Source: Paraphoma chrysanthemicola (lineage: Eukaryota; Ascomycota; Dothideomycetes; Pleosporales; Phaeosphaeriaceae). Taken from it: a DNA stretch of 64,000 nucleotides. Positions 10,857 to 22,258 of the stretch are shown piece by piece. The DNA is taken from NCBI GenBank assembly GCA_020744225.1, contig JAGMWG010000015.1, forward strand, positions 1,054,001-1,118,000. Reading direction: 5' to 3'. The position numbers and the translations under genes were made by a program. The notes beneath the pieces were generated by a model. It did no database searches. It saw nothing but the letters and a program-made list of their open reading frames with translations, and was not told where the DNA came from. Numbering within the stretch: position 1 is the first letter of the stretch; each line of letters begins with the position of its first letter.

Positions 10857-13825
10857 ATGCGGCTGCTATACATTGGGTACGATGGGAGGCTCGGGTGGAC
10901 CGAGGACTTGACCAAGGATATTCCCCCGTATGCGATCTTGTCGCACACCTGGGGCGGGCAGGAGGTGACCTTGAAGGACCTTCAGAACTATAGCAATATA
11001 GAGGAGGTCGACGCAACATTCAAGGAGAGTTATCGCAAGATCTTCTTCTGCGCCCAGCAAGCCAAGCGCGATAATCTGGAGTACTTTTGGGTCGACACCT
11101 GCTGCATCGACAAGACGAATAGCGTGGAACTTCAAGAAGCGATCAATTCCATGTTCCGATGGTATCAGAATGCGGAGAAGTGTTACGTTTATCTTTCAGA
11201 CATCACAGATAGCGAGTCAGCTTTAGATGGGAGCAGATGGTTCACCCGAGGCTGGACGCTCCAAGAGCTCTTGGCTCCTCCGTCCGTTGAGTTCTTTTCC
11301 GAAGACGGAGAGAGACTTGGAGACAAAGAGTCGCTTAGAGACATCATTCACGGTATTACTGGAATACCTATAGACGCATTTTCGGGGACTCGATTGTCCG
11401 ACTTCAGGGTATCTGAGCGTTTCTCTTGGGCAGGACAGCGCCAGACGACCCGTGGGGAAGACAAAGCATACTGTCTGTTCGGCATATTCGGCGTCCACCT
11501 GCCGCTGATCTATGGCGAAGGCGAAGAGAACGCGTTAAAACGACTGCAGAAGGAAGTGGAGATCACCAAGGAAAAGCTTGACAGGGTCTGTAGCTCACTT
11601 TCAGCGCCGGATCCATCCACAAACTATCAGAAAGCGCTCAAACAGCGGCAGGCTGACACTGGGCTTTGGTTGTTGCAAAGCGTCCTGTTCGAAGACTGGA
11701 AGAAAAGAGCGGCGTCGCGACTGTGGCTGTACGGGATCCCAGGATGTGGGAAGACCATCTTGAGCTCCACCATCGTTGAGAATCTGCTGCAGCACTGCCA
11801 GGACGATCTAATGGTGATAGTGTACTTCTATTTCGACTTCAACGATGCACGAAAACAGGATCCAGAGCTGATGCTCCGCTCGTTGCTCTGTCAACTCCTG
11901 CAACATTCGGCAACGGTACCCAAGGGCGTGGACGCGTTATTGTCAAACGGCCAGCGACAACCGTCAGCGCATGCGCTGCTAGAAGCAATACATCAAGCAG
12001 CGCAAGAGTTCACACAGATCTATATTGTTCTTGACGCACTTGACGAGTGTACCCAGCGCAAAGAGTTGATGGACGTGCTTGAGACAGTAGCTAAATGGCA
12101 GCTTGCAAACGTGCATCTGCTAATGACCAGCCGCAAAGAGCGGGATATTGAGAGCTCCTTGGAGATTTACGTTGAGGACAAGGACGCCGTTTGTCTTGAA
12201 CGCGATGTAGTAGATAAGGATATACAGCTATACGTTCAACAAAGGCTGCGCGATGAGAAAAGTTTATCAAAGTGGAACCAAGACGCCATTGTCAGGCAAG
12301 AGATCGAGCATGCGCTTATGCGCGGAGCTCGCGGCATGTGCGTTCATCGACTCAATTCACCGCAAAGCTGATTTAGGATAGGTTCCGATGGGCTGTATGT
12401 CAGCTTGACACACTGGCAAAGTGTCGCAATCTTGCAATGCTGCGCAAGTCACTCGCTACATTGCCGCGGACACTAGATCAGACATACGAGCGCATTCTCA
12501 ACGCTATCAGCGAAGAGGACTGCGCGTACGCGATACGCATCTTGCAGTGGCTCACATTCTCGGCTAGGCCTCTGGCTGTTGAAGAACTTGCCGAAGTTGT
12601 TGCTATCGACGTTGAGCGCGAACCAGCATTTGACCGTGATGAAGTGCTAGCAGACCCTCTAGAAGCGCTTGAGATTTGCTCCAGTCTAGTCACTGTCACG
12701 AGAATACATAAACCGAGCAGAGATTTAAAGCCTGCTCGGAAGTTCATCGCTCTAGCACACTACTCAGTTCAGGAGTACCTCGTGTCAGAAAGGATCAATC
12801 AAGGGTCAGTGAAGCACTATAGTATGCAAGAGGCCAAATGCCACAGTGCCATAGCGAGAGGCTGTCTGAAGTACCTGATGCAATTTCAACAACCATTAAC
12901 AGTTGAAATCCTGAAGGAAAGTGCGCTGGCAAGGTACACAGCTAGGTTCTGGAGCAAGCATTGTCAAAATACTGGAGACGAAATGGAACAAGTAAACCGA
13001 CTAGCGATGCATTTGATGGCTGTTGAAAATCCTGCATATATCAATTGGATCCGGTTGTATAATCCAGATCGTCCCTGGGAGGAACCAAAGTTGGAAAGGA
13101 GTCTCGATAGCATAGAGAGGCCGCTGTACTACTCAGCGAGTTTGGGCTTAGACACTATTACAAGACTGCTGCTTGACAACGGCGCTGAGGTTAACGTACA
13201 GGGTGGATTCTACGGCAACGCACTGCAGGCAGCTTCAGACAGAGGTTACGAGCAGATAGTTCAGATACTGCTTAACAACGACGCTAAGGTTAACGCACAG
13301 GGTGGATATCACGGCAACGCATTGCAGGCAGCTTCAGCTAGAGGCAACGAGCAGATAGTTCAGATACTGCTTAACAACGACGCTGAGGTTAACGCACAGG
13401 GTGGTCAATACGGCAACGCACTGCAGGCAGCTTCAACCTTTGGCCACGAGCAGATAGTTCAGATACTGCTTAACAACGGCGCTGAGGTTAATGCACAGGG
13501 TGGACATTACGGCAATGCACTGCAGACAGCTTCAGCCTTTGGCCACGAGCAGATAGTTCAGATGCTGCTTAACAACGACGCTGAGGTTAACGCACAGGGT
13601 GGTCATTACGGCAACGCACTGCAGGCAGCTTCAGCTAGAGGCAACGAGCAGATAGTTCAGATACTGCTTAACAACGACGCTGAGGTTAATGCACAGGGTG
13701 GATCTTACGGCAACGCACTGCAGGCAGCTTCAGCTAGAGGCTACGAGCAGATAGTTCAGATACTGCTCAAGGCGGGCGCTCATCCACTCAAGGACGACGA
13801 TTCTGAGCAAGACGATTCTGATTGA
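10857..13825 (+). CDS. HET-NACHT-ankyrin NLR (STAND protein)
   Basis: This is a fungal NLR-type receptor, a class linked to heterokaryon incompatibility and innate recognition. There are two exons, 10857-12337 and 12382-13825; the 44-base intron restores GARGM-FRWAVCQLD. The product is about 974 residues. The HET domain (residues 1-215) shows YAILSHTWG, YFWVDTCCIDK and TRGWTLQELLAP. The NACHT domain has Walker A GIPGCGKT at about 293-300 and Walker B IYIVLDALDEC near 389. From about residue 750 a half repeat precedes six near-identical 33-residue ankyrin repeats (YGNALQAAS, EQIVQILLNN), then an acidic tail. HET-NACHT proteins with WD40 repeats (the HET-D/E type) control incompatibility in Podospora; here ankyrins take the repeat position. 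The gene is convergent with the next, with 64 bases between stops. Confidence 0.92.
13150..13770 (+). repeat. Tandem 99-bp ankyrin-coding repeats
   Basis: Six 99-bp units inside the NLR gene are nearly identical at the DNA level, each carrying GCAGGCAGCTTCA and CAGATAGTTCAGAT. Differences concentrate at two codon clusters per unit: the residue or two just before YGNALQ/HGNALQ, and the DRGY, ARGN, TFGH, AFGH, ARGN, ARGY series. This pattern suggests recent unit exchange with diversification at exposed positions. Confidence 0.9.
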
Positions 13826-13889
13826 AGACGCAGTGTGACGCGGAGTCTGCGCAGAGAAAGTTGTGGGCGGGAAATTGTCCTGACCTTGA

Positions 13890-16800
13890 CTAGAGAGAAC
13901 GGGCTTGGAGGACTTCCAACACGAGTTGGGAGCCATGACCATGTTGGCGACCACCACGGCCGCGACCACCGCCACGAGCACCTCCGCGACGCCGACGATC
14001 AACAACCATGCCGTCTAGCGATCGATCAAGGTTGGAAGGTTGGTTGAAATCGGTCGGAGCAGATGCAGAGTTGTTCATGCCGAAGGCGTTTCGCATTACT
14101 TCAGCTCGGAGGTTGTTGTGTCCACCTTGATTATTCGTGCCAGGGCGCTGGATGCCGGCGAAGTGTGGGTTCGTATTCATGTTTCCACGGCCGCCGCGAC
14201 CACGACCACGGTTTGTACCTCTGCCGCGAGGACCGGAAGGTGGTGGGCTGTTGCTGAAGTCGCGTCCGGAGCCAGGGTTGCGTTGAGGAGCAAAGGAAGG
14301 CGAAGCGGGCGTGAAGACGTGGCCTGGGAATGGGTTGGTGACTGTGACGGCGGGGGTATTGTTGATTGGTGGCTCCCCGGTTGTGGGACGTCGAGTGTGG
14401 AGATATGCGCAATGGGATCTAGGACAGCGACCATCACGATCCTCATAGTGGCATTGCTGAGTCGCTCTACGGTCGGGCACGGGTATCGGGATGTTGTTAT
14501 TCGCGGGCTGAGCGGCAACAAGGCTGTTGAAGTTGTCCGGTGTGCCATTTGCATCCCGTCCAATGCTTACATGCTCACCTGGATCGTGTAGGTAAGCGCA
14601 GTCTTGAGTCGAGCACCAGTTCCACCTTGCGACGTTGGGACACTGAGTCTGTGCCCGATCGAGACGAGCTTGCTGCACGACCTGCTCGTCGTGGCTGAAT
14701 TTGCACCTCGGGCCATTCCGACAAGGTTTGCCATCAACAAGGCGATTGCATGCGGACCGCTGGTTGCGAGTGTCTGCTGTGGAAGCAACTGGGGCTTGCT
14801 GAAGGACTTGAGGGTCATGACTGAACCGGCAAGATGCGCCAAAGCGGCAATTTCCAGTGCGAGCCATGTTGAGGCAGGGCTGAGCATTGCCTTGCGATCC
14901 TCGAGGCGTATCAGAAGGTACATTGCCGCGGGAAGTCAAACAATCTTGCTGTTGCGCTATGCTTGCCAGCTCGGTCTGATAGGCTTCCCCATCCACGCTC
15001 ATCGTGTCTTCAACCAGGCTAATTTGCGACATGACCGGCGGGGCAGAGTTGAAGCCCACGACGGGTTGAAGAGAATCGTCTGAGCTGGGCATAGCTGGAG
15101 TAAAGTGAGTATCAGCTTCAAGGGGCGAAGCAGCCTTGACCTGGAAGCTAGGAGCGAGAGAAGCAGCAGCGTTCGTGGCCTGAGTTCCGATCGAAGAGCC
15201 AAAATTCTGGCTGAGAATCGAGGGCTGTGTGGAGGTAGAAGAACCAAAAGATGCTGCCAAATTATCTCCATGACTGACTGCGGCGCCAGTAATCTGCAGT
15301 GTATGTCTCTCCACAAGAGCTTGGTGAAGAATGTTGCACATAGCTACGACTGTCTTGCTCAAGCTCGAAAGTGCTGAATTTTCGTGATATGGCTCAAGCC
15401 CATGCCGTAGACGAAGCATCGCTGCGTGGTTCCAGTTGGTCCCAAGAAGCTCGTTCGCGTCGCATTTTCGGTACACCAGGGTCATCATGTAGAGATGTGC
15501 CTTCGACAGAGTGTCGACCTCGAACTCTAGGGCAAGATCGCGATCGTTCCAGAGCATATGGGGTTTCATCTCGATGATCGTGGCGCTTTTCGACTTCCAG
15601 ATAGTGCTCAAGTTCTCGAGGCAATTTAGCGTGGAGAGGAAGTTCCCTTCATCAACGGGCGCCGGCGTTCCATCCCGGAGACGGTCAGTGATTGACTGAA
15701 TGGTGTTCTGGTATTGCTTCAGCCTCTCATTGAGCTCTTCACGCTTAGCAAGACGCTTCGAGTCATTCTCTTGAGCCAGCTTTGCGGTCGCTGCGTCTGC
15801 TGCTCTGGTGGCCTGACGCTTTTCCTCCTCGGCTTGTCGTCGGACTGTTGCGTCTTTGTCCAATTTTGTTTGCCATTGTGCATCAAGCTCTTTCTCCAAA
15901 CGCTCGTTTCGGTGCTTCATCTGCTCTTCATACTTTGCTTTCATCGCTGCAGTGGCTGCTTCGTGCTTGTCCTTCAAGGCTGCGAAGTTCCTGTCGTTGG
16001 CCTCCGTCAGTTCTTTTAGCTTTTCCTTGTGACTTTGCTCGAGCTGATTGTATGCACCCTCCTTGTACTTCATAGCCAACTTCTTTCGTTCCAAGTCAGC
16101 TGCCTGTTCTTTTTGAACCTGTTGCTCTTGTTCTAGACGCGATTCGAGATCTGAAATTATGCGATCCTTCTCTGCGAGGATGTCTTTGTGCGCTTTCTCC
16201 GTCTTAGCCAAACTTTGTCGTAGCTCATGATCCTTGTTGTGACGGAGGGAGGGGATGTGTGGCGCAAAGTTGAGGGTGGTGTCTGGCCGCAAACGTGTCT
16301 CGATATCATGAAGCTTGGCAACCAGCTCAGATTTGTCTTTCAGTGTGACAGAAGCGCTCATAAGTGTCCGAGCCCGAGCAAGTGCGTTACAATCCAGACC
16401 GAGGAAAGGCATGATGCCATGCCAAGCCGTGCCGTGCATAAGGTATTCATGTAGGCGGGCGATCGTTCCAATGAGGAGCTCCAAGTGTTTCGCGTCAAGA
16501 GTCTTGCGGTGCTGCACATACTGATTGATATTTCCGAGCTCAATACGCACACGGGTGTGATTGGCGGTGAACATAGCAGCCAGATAGTGGAGACGTTCTT
16601 CATCGGCCTCGGAGTCGCGTGCAATTAGTCTTAGCATCGACGCGGCCGCGATAACTCTCTCGAATGTGATGTCGGCCTTCTTTGCGAAGAGCTTAGTAAA
16701 GCCTTGTTTGAACACGACTTTGTCATCTTCTGTCAATGGTGGGAGACTCTCGGCCTTGCGGCGCTCATGCTCCGTATGTAGACACACTGTGATAGCATGC

Positions 16801-17219
16801 TAAGTGGCGTTAGCTGTGAACTGTGATCCCCCAGGCTCCTTGCTTACCTCTATATCATTCTCAGGTCCCTCCAATCTCAGTTTTTTGTTGCTGGGCTCGG
16901 CCGGCTCGGCTGCTGGCACGGCACCATCCGCGTCCTCATGCGCCCTCTTGATGCCATTCCTGATGATAGAATCCTGCATATATCTGAGAACAGAAGGGGA
17001 TGCGGGTGTTGTAGGTGGGGTGGCACTTGATTTGGAACCAGGCGTGGAATGATCACCCGAAGGTGTGAACATGGCGAGCTTCATGATCCTACGCCCTTTG
17101 TCATTGGTAGAAGTGGCAGGCACAGGGCTAGACATGTCGGTCTTGTGTTCCTGGGTATCGGCAGATGTTGGAAGTCTGTGTCGTTGACCGAGTTGAGTAG
17201 CTGTGCATGAGTCAAGCAA
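13890..17219 (-). CDS. Coiled-coil protein with four CCCH zinc fingers and an RGG-rich tail
   Basis: This is a large probable RNA-binding protein. Two exons fit: 17219-16848 and 16799-13890, joined across a 48-base GTAAGC...TTAG intron. The ORF starts at 17219, but an internal methionine at 17135 (MSSPVPATS) looks the more natural start; lengths are about 1093 or 1065 residues. The N-terminal part is low-complexity. A long charged coiled coil (Glu/Lys/Ala-rich) lies in the middle. Four CCCH fingers follow: CLNMARTGNCRFGASCRFSH, CNRLVDGKPC-RNGPRC-KFSH, CPNVARWNWC-STQDC-AYLH and CHYEDRDGRC-PRSHC-AYLH. The C-terminus has RGG/RGRG runs. CCCH fingers and RGG boxes usually bind RNA; the RNA target and pathway are unknown. 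I do not recognise a named orthologue. Confidence 0.85.
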
Positions 17220-18120
17220 AATCGTGGTGAGCTACCAGCGCACGAGGAGAATGAAAGATTGATAATGCAGGCCAAGACGACCGTTCTTTAGCTAGCGCGA
17301 CGGGGGCGCACTCTATTTTGCGACAAGAGTGAAAGTGAAGAAGCTCGTGAACGATGGCCGCGAGAGCGCTTGTCCGAGGAAGACAAAGGGGGTGGTTTCG
17401 AAAGCGCATTGTATTAGAAGTGCGAGAATATAGGACAATGGGCCGGTTTACTGCAATGTGGCGCACAATGTCCTATAGGTGTAGGCGATGGGGAAACGAG
17501 GGGGGGAAAGGTTAAGAAGTCGCTGACAAGAGAGCCACAGGAATTATTGTCTTAATGTGACAGGTGCCAACGAGTTGAATGAATTGGGGCTCATATATAT
17601 GGCGAGAATGTGAACTGTACGGAAGATGAGGACGATGGAAGAAGGACACAGCGGTTGTGTGCTGGCGTTGGGCAAACGCTGTGTATGCGTAGTTTGCCCA
17701 TCCGCTTACCAGGATCAAGCAAGACCTTTCCTGTCGTCTTGAGATACTCGCGAGGTCATGTCCGAGGCATGTAGATCCGTGGCAGCACACCCCTGCCTCT
17801 TTCGCTGCCAGGTATCGAGTGTTATCATTCTTGGGGTGGGTTCAATGGCACGGCTAACATGTAGACTGACCAGTACGCAGCACCGTGTAGGAGGAAGGGA
17901 TTAGGAAACTCGCGATGGATTTCGAGATCGCCAATGCAACGGACGAGATGGGGTTGGAAAGCCGTTGAGTCTTGGCTCGGATGCGGGTTCGCTAGCGTAA
18001 GCATGGGGGCAGGGTTGAGCCGCTCACTGGGGAAGGCACGATGAGGAGACGGCCGGGCTCGAGGGCAGCGAAACCGTCACCCTCGAGCAATCGAAAAGTC
18101 GATGGTAGCCATTCCGCAAG
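17220..18120. promoter_or_regulatory. Divergent intergenic region, no gene seen
   Basis: About 900 bases separate the CCCH gene (minus) from the Zn2Cys6 gene (plus). Small open frames on the minus strand are not supported by composition or motifs. The region presumably holds both promoters; no element stands out. Confidence 0.4.
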
Positions 18121-20455
18121 ATGCGCAATCCCGTCGCGTGCATCACGTGCAGGACCGCGAAGCAGCGATGCCTGAATAACCAGGACGGCCAGGCGTGCGA
18201 CCGGTGCAAGGCGGGCGGGCGGTCCCAGCTGTGCGAATACCCTCCGCCAGGAACAAGCGCCATTCATCGCAAGCCAAAACGCCCACGACCGTCAGAGGAT
18301 GTCGGAGACACGCCGCCGGGCGCTGGAGGGAGCGCAGCCAATGGATCGACGATGCAGCAGACGGTCTTTCGCCGCCATGACGATGCAGGCGTGCCGAACG
18401 GCCTCAGCGGCACCAGTCCCACCGCCGGGCCACACGTCGCCTCGCCGACTGCGGCATCTCTGTCCCTCCTCGACGGGCTCGACCCATTCGACCTGCTGAC
18501 GGACGAGGTCAAGAACAGCTATCTACGCTGCTCGTACAAATGGAGCTTCCACCACACGCCGACGCTGCTGTTGCGCATCCGGGACCGCACATTGGAGCCA
18601 TGGATGGCCTGGGCGATACTCGCGCTCGCGATACGGTATGTTTATTTTCTTATATTGCCTCATGAAGTCTTTATTGGTTCATGGAATGGCCAAGTCACGC
18701 GGTCCGTGCCGTGGCTGCCTTCCGCGGTCTTGAAGGAAAGAGTGACTGACTGCCCCAGGTTCGTCAAGGACCCGCCCGCGCCCTTCAAGTCGCAGACTGA
18801 GGCCAGCAATGCCTTCGCCGCCCACGCCCGCCAGATCCTGCAGTCGGACCTCGAGACGCCGAGCATCAGTCGCGTGCAGGCCCTGCTTATGTTGACGGGC
18901 CACGACTGGGGCGCCGGCAATGGAAGGCGCGCGTGGATATACCTAGGCATGGCCATTCGGCTGGTGGAGGTCATGGACCTGACGCAGGAACTCAAGACAC
19001 CCCGCAACCGCATGCCGACGCGCGAGGAATTCATCGAGGCCGAGGTGCGGCGGCGCACGGCGTGGACATGCTTCCTCATGGACTCGCTGCTCAGCGGAGG
19101 CAAGGGCCGAAAGCGTTCCCTTACTGCCTCTGACCTCACCGTACAGCTGCCGTGCGAGCGCGAGGCCTTCGTATTTGGGGAGCCCACGTGCACCGAGCAG
19201 CTCGACAGCAGCGTGCGCATGCCGCCCGTCACACTGCCCGTCGGCGAGATCGGCATCATCGGATACAGCTTGCGCGCGGCCAACATCTGGGGCAAGGTTG
19301 CGCGCTGGGCATGTTCAGAGGATCTCAAGAGCGAGCTGCCCTGGTCGCCGTCCTCGCAGTTCCAGCAGCTCATCTACGAGCTCGAGCGCTGGAAGAGCGC
19401 GCTGCCACACCGACTGCAGTACGAACTGTTTTCGCTCCACAGCCACAATGCTGTTGATCAGGGCCAGGCGTATTGCTACATGCACTGCATCCATTTCATG
19501 AGCTACATGTTCCTGCACCGCGCGTATCTACCGGTCCTTGGCCCGCAGCAGAATGGCTCTGGATCTGAAGAGACGCCCAACTCATACGACGAGCACAAGG
19601 ACATGTGGCGCAATTGGCAGAAGACGTCGCGGAAGGAGCTGTTCAACGAGTCCATCATGGTGCTGGAGATGCTCGAGGAAATGCGCACGTTCGGCGTGTA
19701 CTTTCTGCGCGGACTAGTGCCTTGGATCGGATTCACCATTTACACCGCTGTCGGCGTCATGTTGTACTGCTTCAATTTTCCCAGTAACGAAGACGATCCA
19801 CGATTGCGCGAGAAGGCGCGCGGCTGCGTCATCAACGGCTGCACGTTTCTCAAAGAGATGAAGACGCAATGGCCCATGGCGGAGACCTGGGTAGGGAGGC
19901 CATAGCCCCGTTGCCACGCCCCATGCTGACTTTCGCAGTTCCAAACAATCAAGCGCATGCAAGCGTATTATCGCTCAGTGCTTGGACAAGATGGTCCTGC
20001 TTCCCCAGAAGAACGGCAGGCTTTGCGACGCGCCATGATCGACTACGGCGCTCTGCAGCCGTCACCAGTGCAGAAGCCAGCCGATTCTTCGAAGGTTTCA
20101 GATGGCCCAGTAGCAACCGCTTGCATCTCGCCAACTCTATCCACGCATGAGGTCTGTTAAAATACGCCAGATTACCTCTACGCCTGCTAATTCATCACAG
20201 CCAAAGGCTCTGCACGCCCACTTCCAGAACCAAGCATTGATGAGTCCTCCCACGACAGTGCCAACGCCTAATAACGGATATTCTTCATCTTTTGCTTGGA
20301 ATACGCCGAACGTAATCCCGCCTCTAGAGGCTGACGAGACGTTCAATATGGACTCTTTTGACTTGTCTAATGCTGAGCTTGAGGAAATGATGATGAATGC
20401 GACACAGGACTTTTGGGCGAGCTTTCCGGGTGAGGTTGGTGTAGGGTACCAGTAG
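18121..20455 (+). CDS. Zn2Cys6 transcription factor with fungal middle-homology domain
   Basis: This is a nuclear regulator with unknown targets. Four exons fit: 18121-18635, 18759-19890, 19939-20151 and 20201-20455, giving about 704 residues. The zinc cluster is at the extreme N-terminus with Cys7, 10, 17, 26, 29 and 38; the C3-C4 and C5-C6 loops are both eight residues, longer than usual. The middle-homology domain includes VQALLMLTGHDWG, RRAWIYLGMAIRL and VRRRTAWTCFLMDSLLSGG. The tail (DETFNMDSFDLSN, ELEEMMMNATQD) is acidic and could activate transcription. The first intron (123 nt) keeps frame, so an unspliced form is also open; splicing gives the better domain continuity (ALAIRFVKDPP). 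The coding GC content is high compared with neighbouring genes. Confidence 0.85.
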
Positions 20456-20993
20456 GGTAAGGTATGGTAGGATGGGCGTTGTCAGTTTCGAAAAGTGGGG
20501 AATATGTGCGGTGAACATGGCGCTGAGGGCTGGGATCGTAATCGGTAGGGCGCAACTTGTTGTACAGATACTAATTGAGACGACGTTGAATGCAATGAGC
20601 CAATGAGATGACGTGCAGCCCACATCCGAGGCTTCTACCCTAATCGTTCTCCAACAACATGCGCTCAACCCCGCTGCACTCCCACCCACGCTTTCCGTCG
20701 GATAAACATCGAATTGGCGCCATTCCCTATGACACTTTTGTGAATGACTGGTTCATGCCACATCAACGTCCATACACATTTGCGTGATTGTGCTGATCTC
20801 CGATACCGGCCGCGGACTGTCAGTGGTCAGCAAGTGTGAATCACAGCACGCCACGATAGTTCATCTCGGACGGTCTGTCTTGGACATCTCAACTCCACAT
20901 TCATATTTGCATACGCTTGCTTCACACGTGCTGCTGTCATTGCCAAGTATCACCTCCCGCTAGTGATACCAGCGATCATCAAGATATACGACC
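20456..20993. other. Intergenic, no gene seen
   Basis: These bases lie between the Zn2Cys6 gene and the downstream flavin-barrel gene on the same strand. They presumably hold a 3' UTR and a promoter. Confidence 0.4.
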
Positions 20994-21852
20994 ATGGGCG
21001 TCTTCTACGAAACTATCCCAGACTCACTCAAGCCATGGATCCTTGAGCAGCAAATGCTCTGGGTGTAAGAAATCACACCCATCATTTCACAACTTCTATC
21101 ATACATACTAACACCCACCCAGCGGCACCGCCCCCCTCTCCGGCGACGGCCACATCAACATCTCCCCCAAAGGCGGCCAAAACTACGGCATCCTCTCGCC
21201 GACTAAATTCTGGTACATGGATCTCACGGGCTCCGGCATCGAAACCCACGCCCACCTACACGAACCCGGCAACGCACGCATATGCGTAATGTTCATGGCC
21301 TTCGAAGGCCCACCCCGCATCGTGCGTCTCTGGGGCAAAGGCCACGCTCTCGAAAACGGCACACCAGCATTCCACTCCTTCGTCACCGAACACAAAGTCA
21401 CACTCATCCCCGGATCGCGCAGTATTATCATCGTAGACATCGATCAATGCGCTACGTCATGTGGGTTTAGCGTCCCGTATTATGACTTCAAAGGCCATAG
21501 GCCGATTTTAGACGACTTCTTCGCGAAGAAAGAAGAGAAGTTCCAAGCGGGCGATGAGAAGGAGAGTATGGATCGATACTGGGCGTGGAAGAGTCAGTTG
21601 AGTATTGATGGCTTGCCGGGTATGAAGAGGGGATATGAGTTTGCAAAAGCGAATGGCGTTAAGCCGTTGAAGAAAATGGTTGGGAAGGCGGGGGAGAAGG
21701 TGGAGAGGGGGGCGGCGACGAAGGAGAGGGTGGGTGTGGAGCATTTGTTGATTGTGTTGTTATTGGGGATTGTTATTGGTGGGGCGTTGAGTTTGAGTGT
21801 TGTTACGCCGGAGAGGTTGGTTGCGTTGAGGGAGAAGGGGTCGATTTTCTGA
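20994..21852 (+). CDS. Pyridoxamine 5'-phosphate oxidase-family (FMN split-barrel) protein with C-terminal membrane anchor
   Basis: The product is related to pyridoxamine-phosphate oxidase split-barrel flavoproteins, a family of putative FMN oxidoreductases in fungi. There are two exons, 20994-21064 and 21123-21852; the 58-base intron joins MLWV to GTAPLSGDG. The product is about 266 residues. Landmarks are GVFYETIPDSLKPWI at the start, HINISPKGG, FWYMDLTGSGIETHAHL and ARICVMFMAFEGPPRIVRLWG. The family fold supports flavin binding, but true pyridoxine oxidase activity is not implied. Near the C-terminus a hydrophobic stretch (HLLIVLLLGIVIGGALSLSV) predicts one membrane helix, so it may be tail-anchored. 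The substrate is unknown. Confidence 0.85.
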
Positions 21853-22258
21853 TTGGGCGTTGGACCTGTTGCATTTTGCATGATTCGGCGGCGTTGCGGA
21901 GTTGTTGGTGATGTTGGAAGTATAATCACGTGGGTCATACTTGATTCGTCTTAGCTGTGTTTAGGTCTGCCAAGATGCTCGTGCCTCCACTACCTTCCCC
22001 TGCTTTCATCTCAACACGCACTAGAATTCCCTTTCTGAATGCATCATTTCCATCGCACAGTTCGATCTCATCACCTCAATATACGCTTGCATGTGAAATC
22101 GAAGTCCATGCATCGTAACAACGGCGATGGCTGAAAAACGCGAAGCGCTCAGCAATGATGGGGCGAGGTAAGATCAGCCGTCAGCCTCAGCCTGCCACCA
22201 TCCACACCACCAAACATCACACATCGCGGCCCGCTCCACGGACCCACTCTCCGACTGT
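21853..22258. other. Intergenic, no gene seen
   Basis: About 400 bases separate two genes on the plus strand. No motif was recognised. Confidence 0.4.

Noticed and set aside
13150..13770. Regular direct repeats resembling a CRISPR or satellite array
   Set aside because: The repeats are in frame and encode ankyrin units inside an intact gene; there are no spacers.
14040..14591. Open frame of 183 codons on the plus strand
   Set aside because: It is antisense to the CCCH-finger/RGG exon; its Val/Gly/Thr-rich composition mirrors the Gly/Arg/Asn-rich coding strand.
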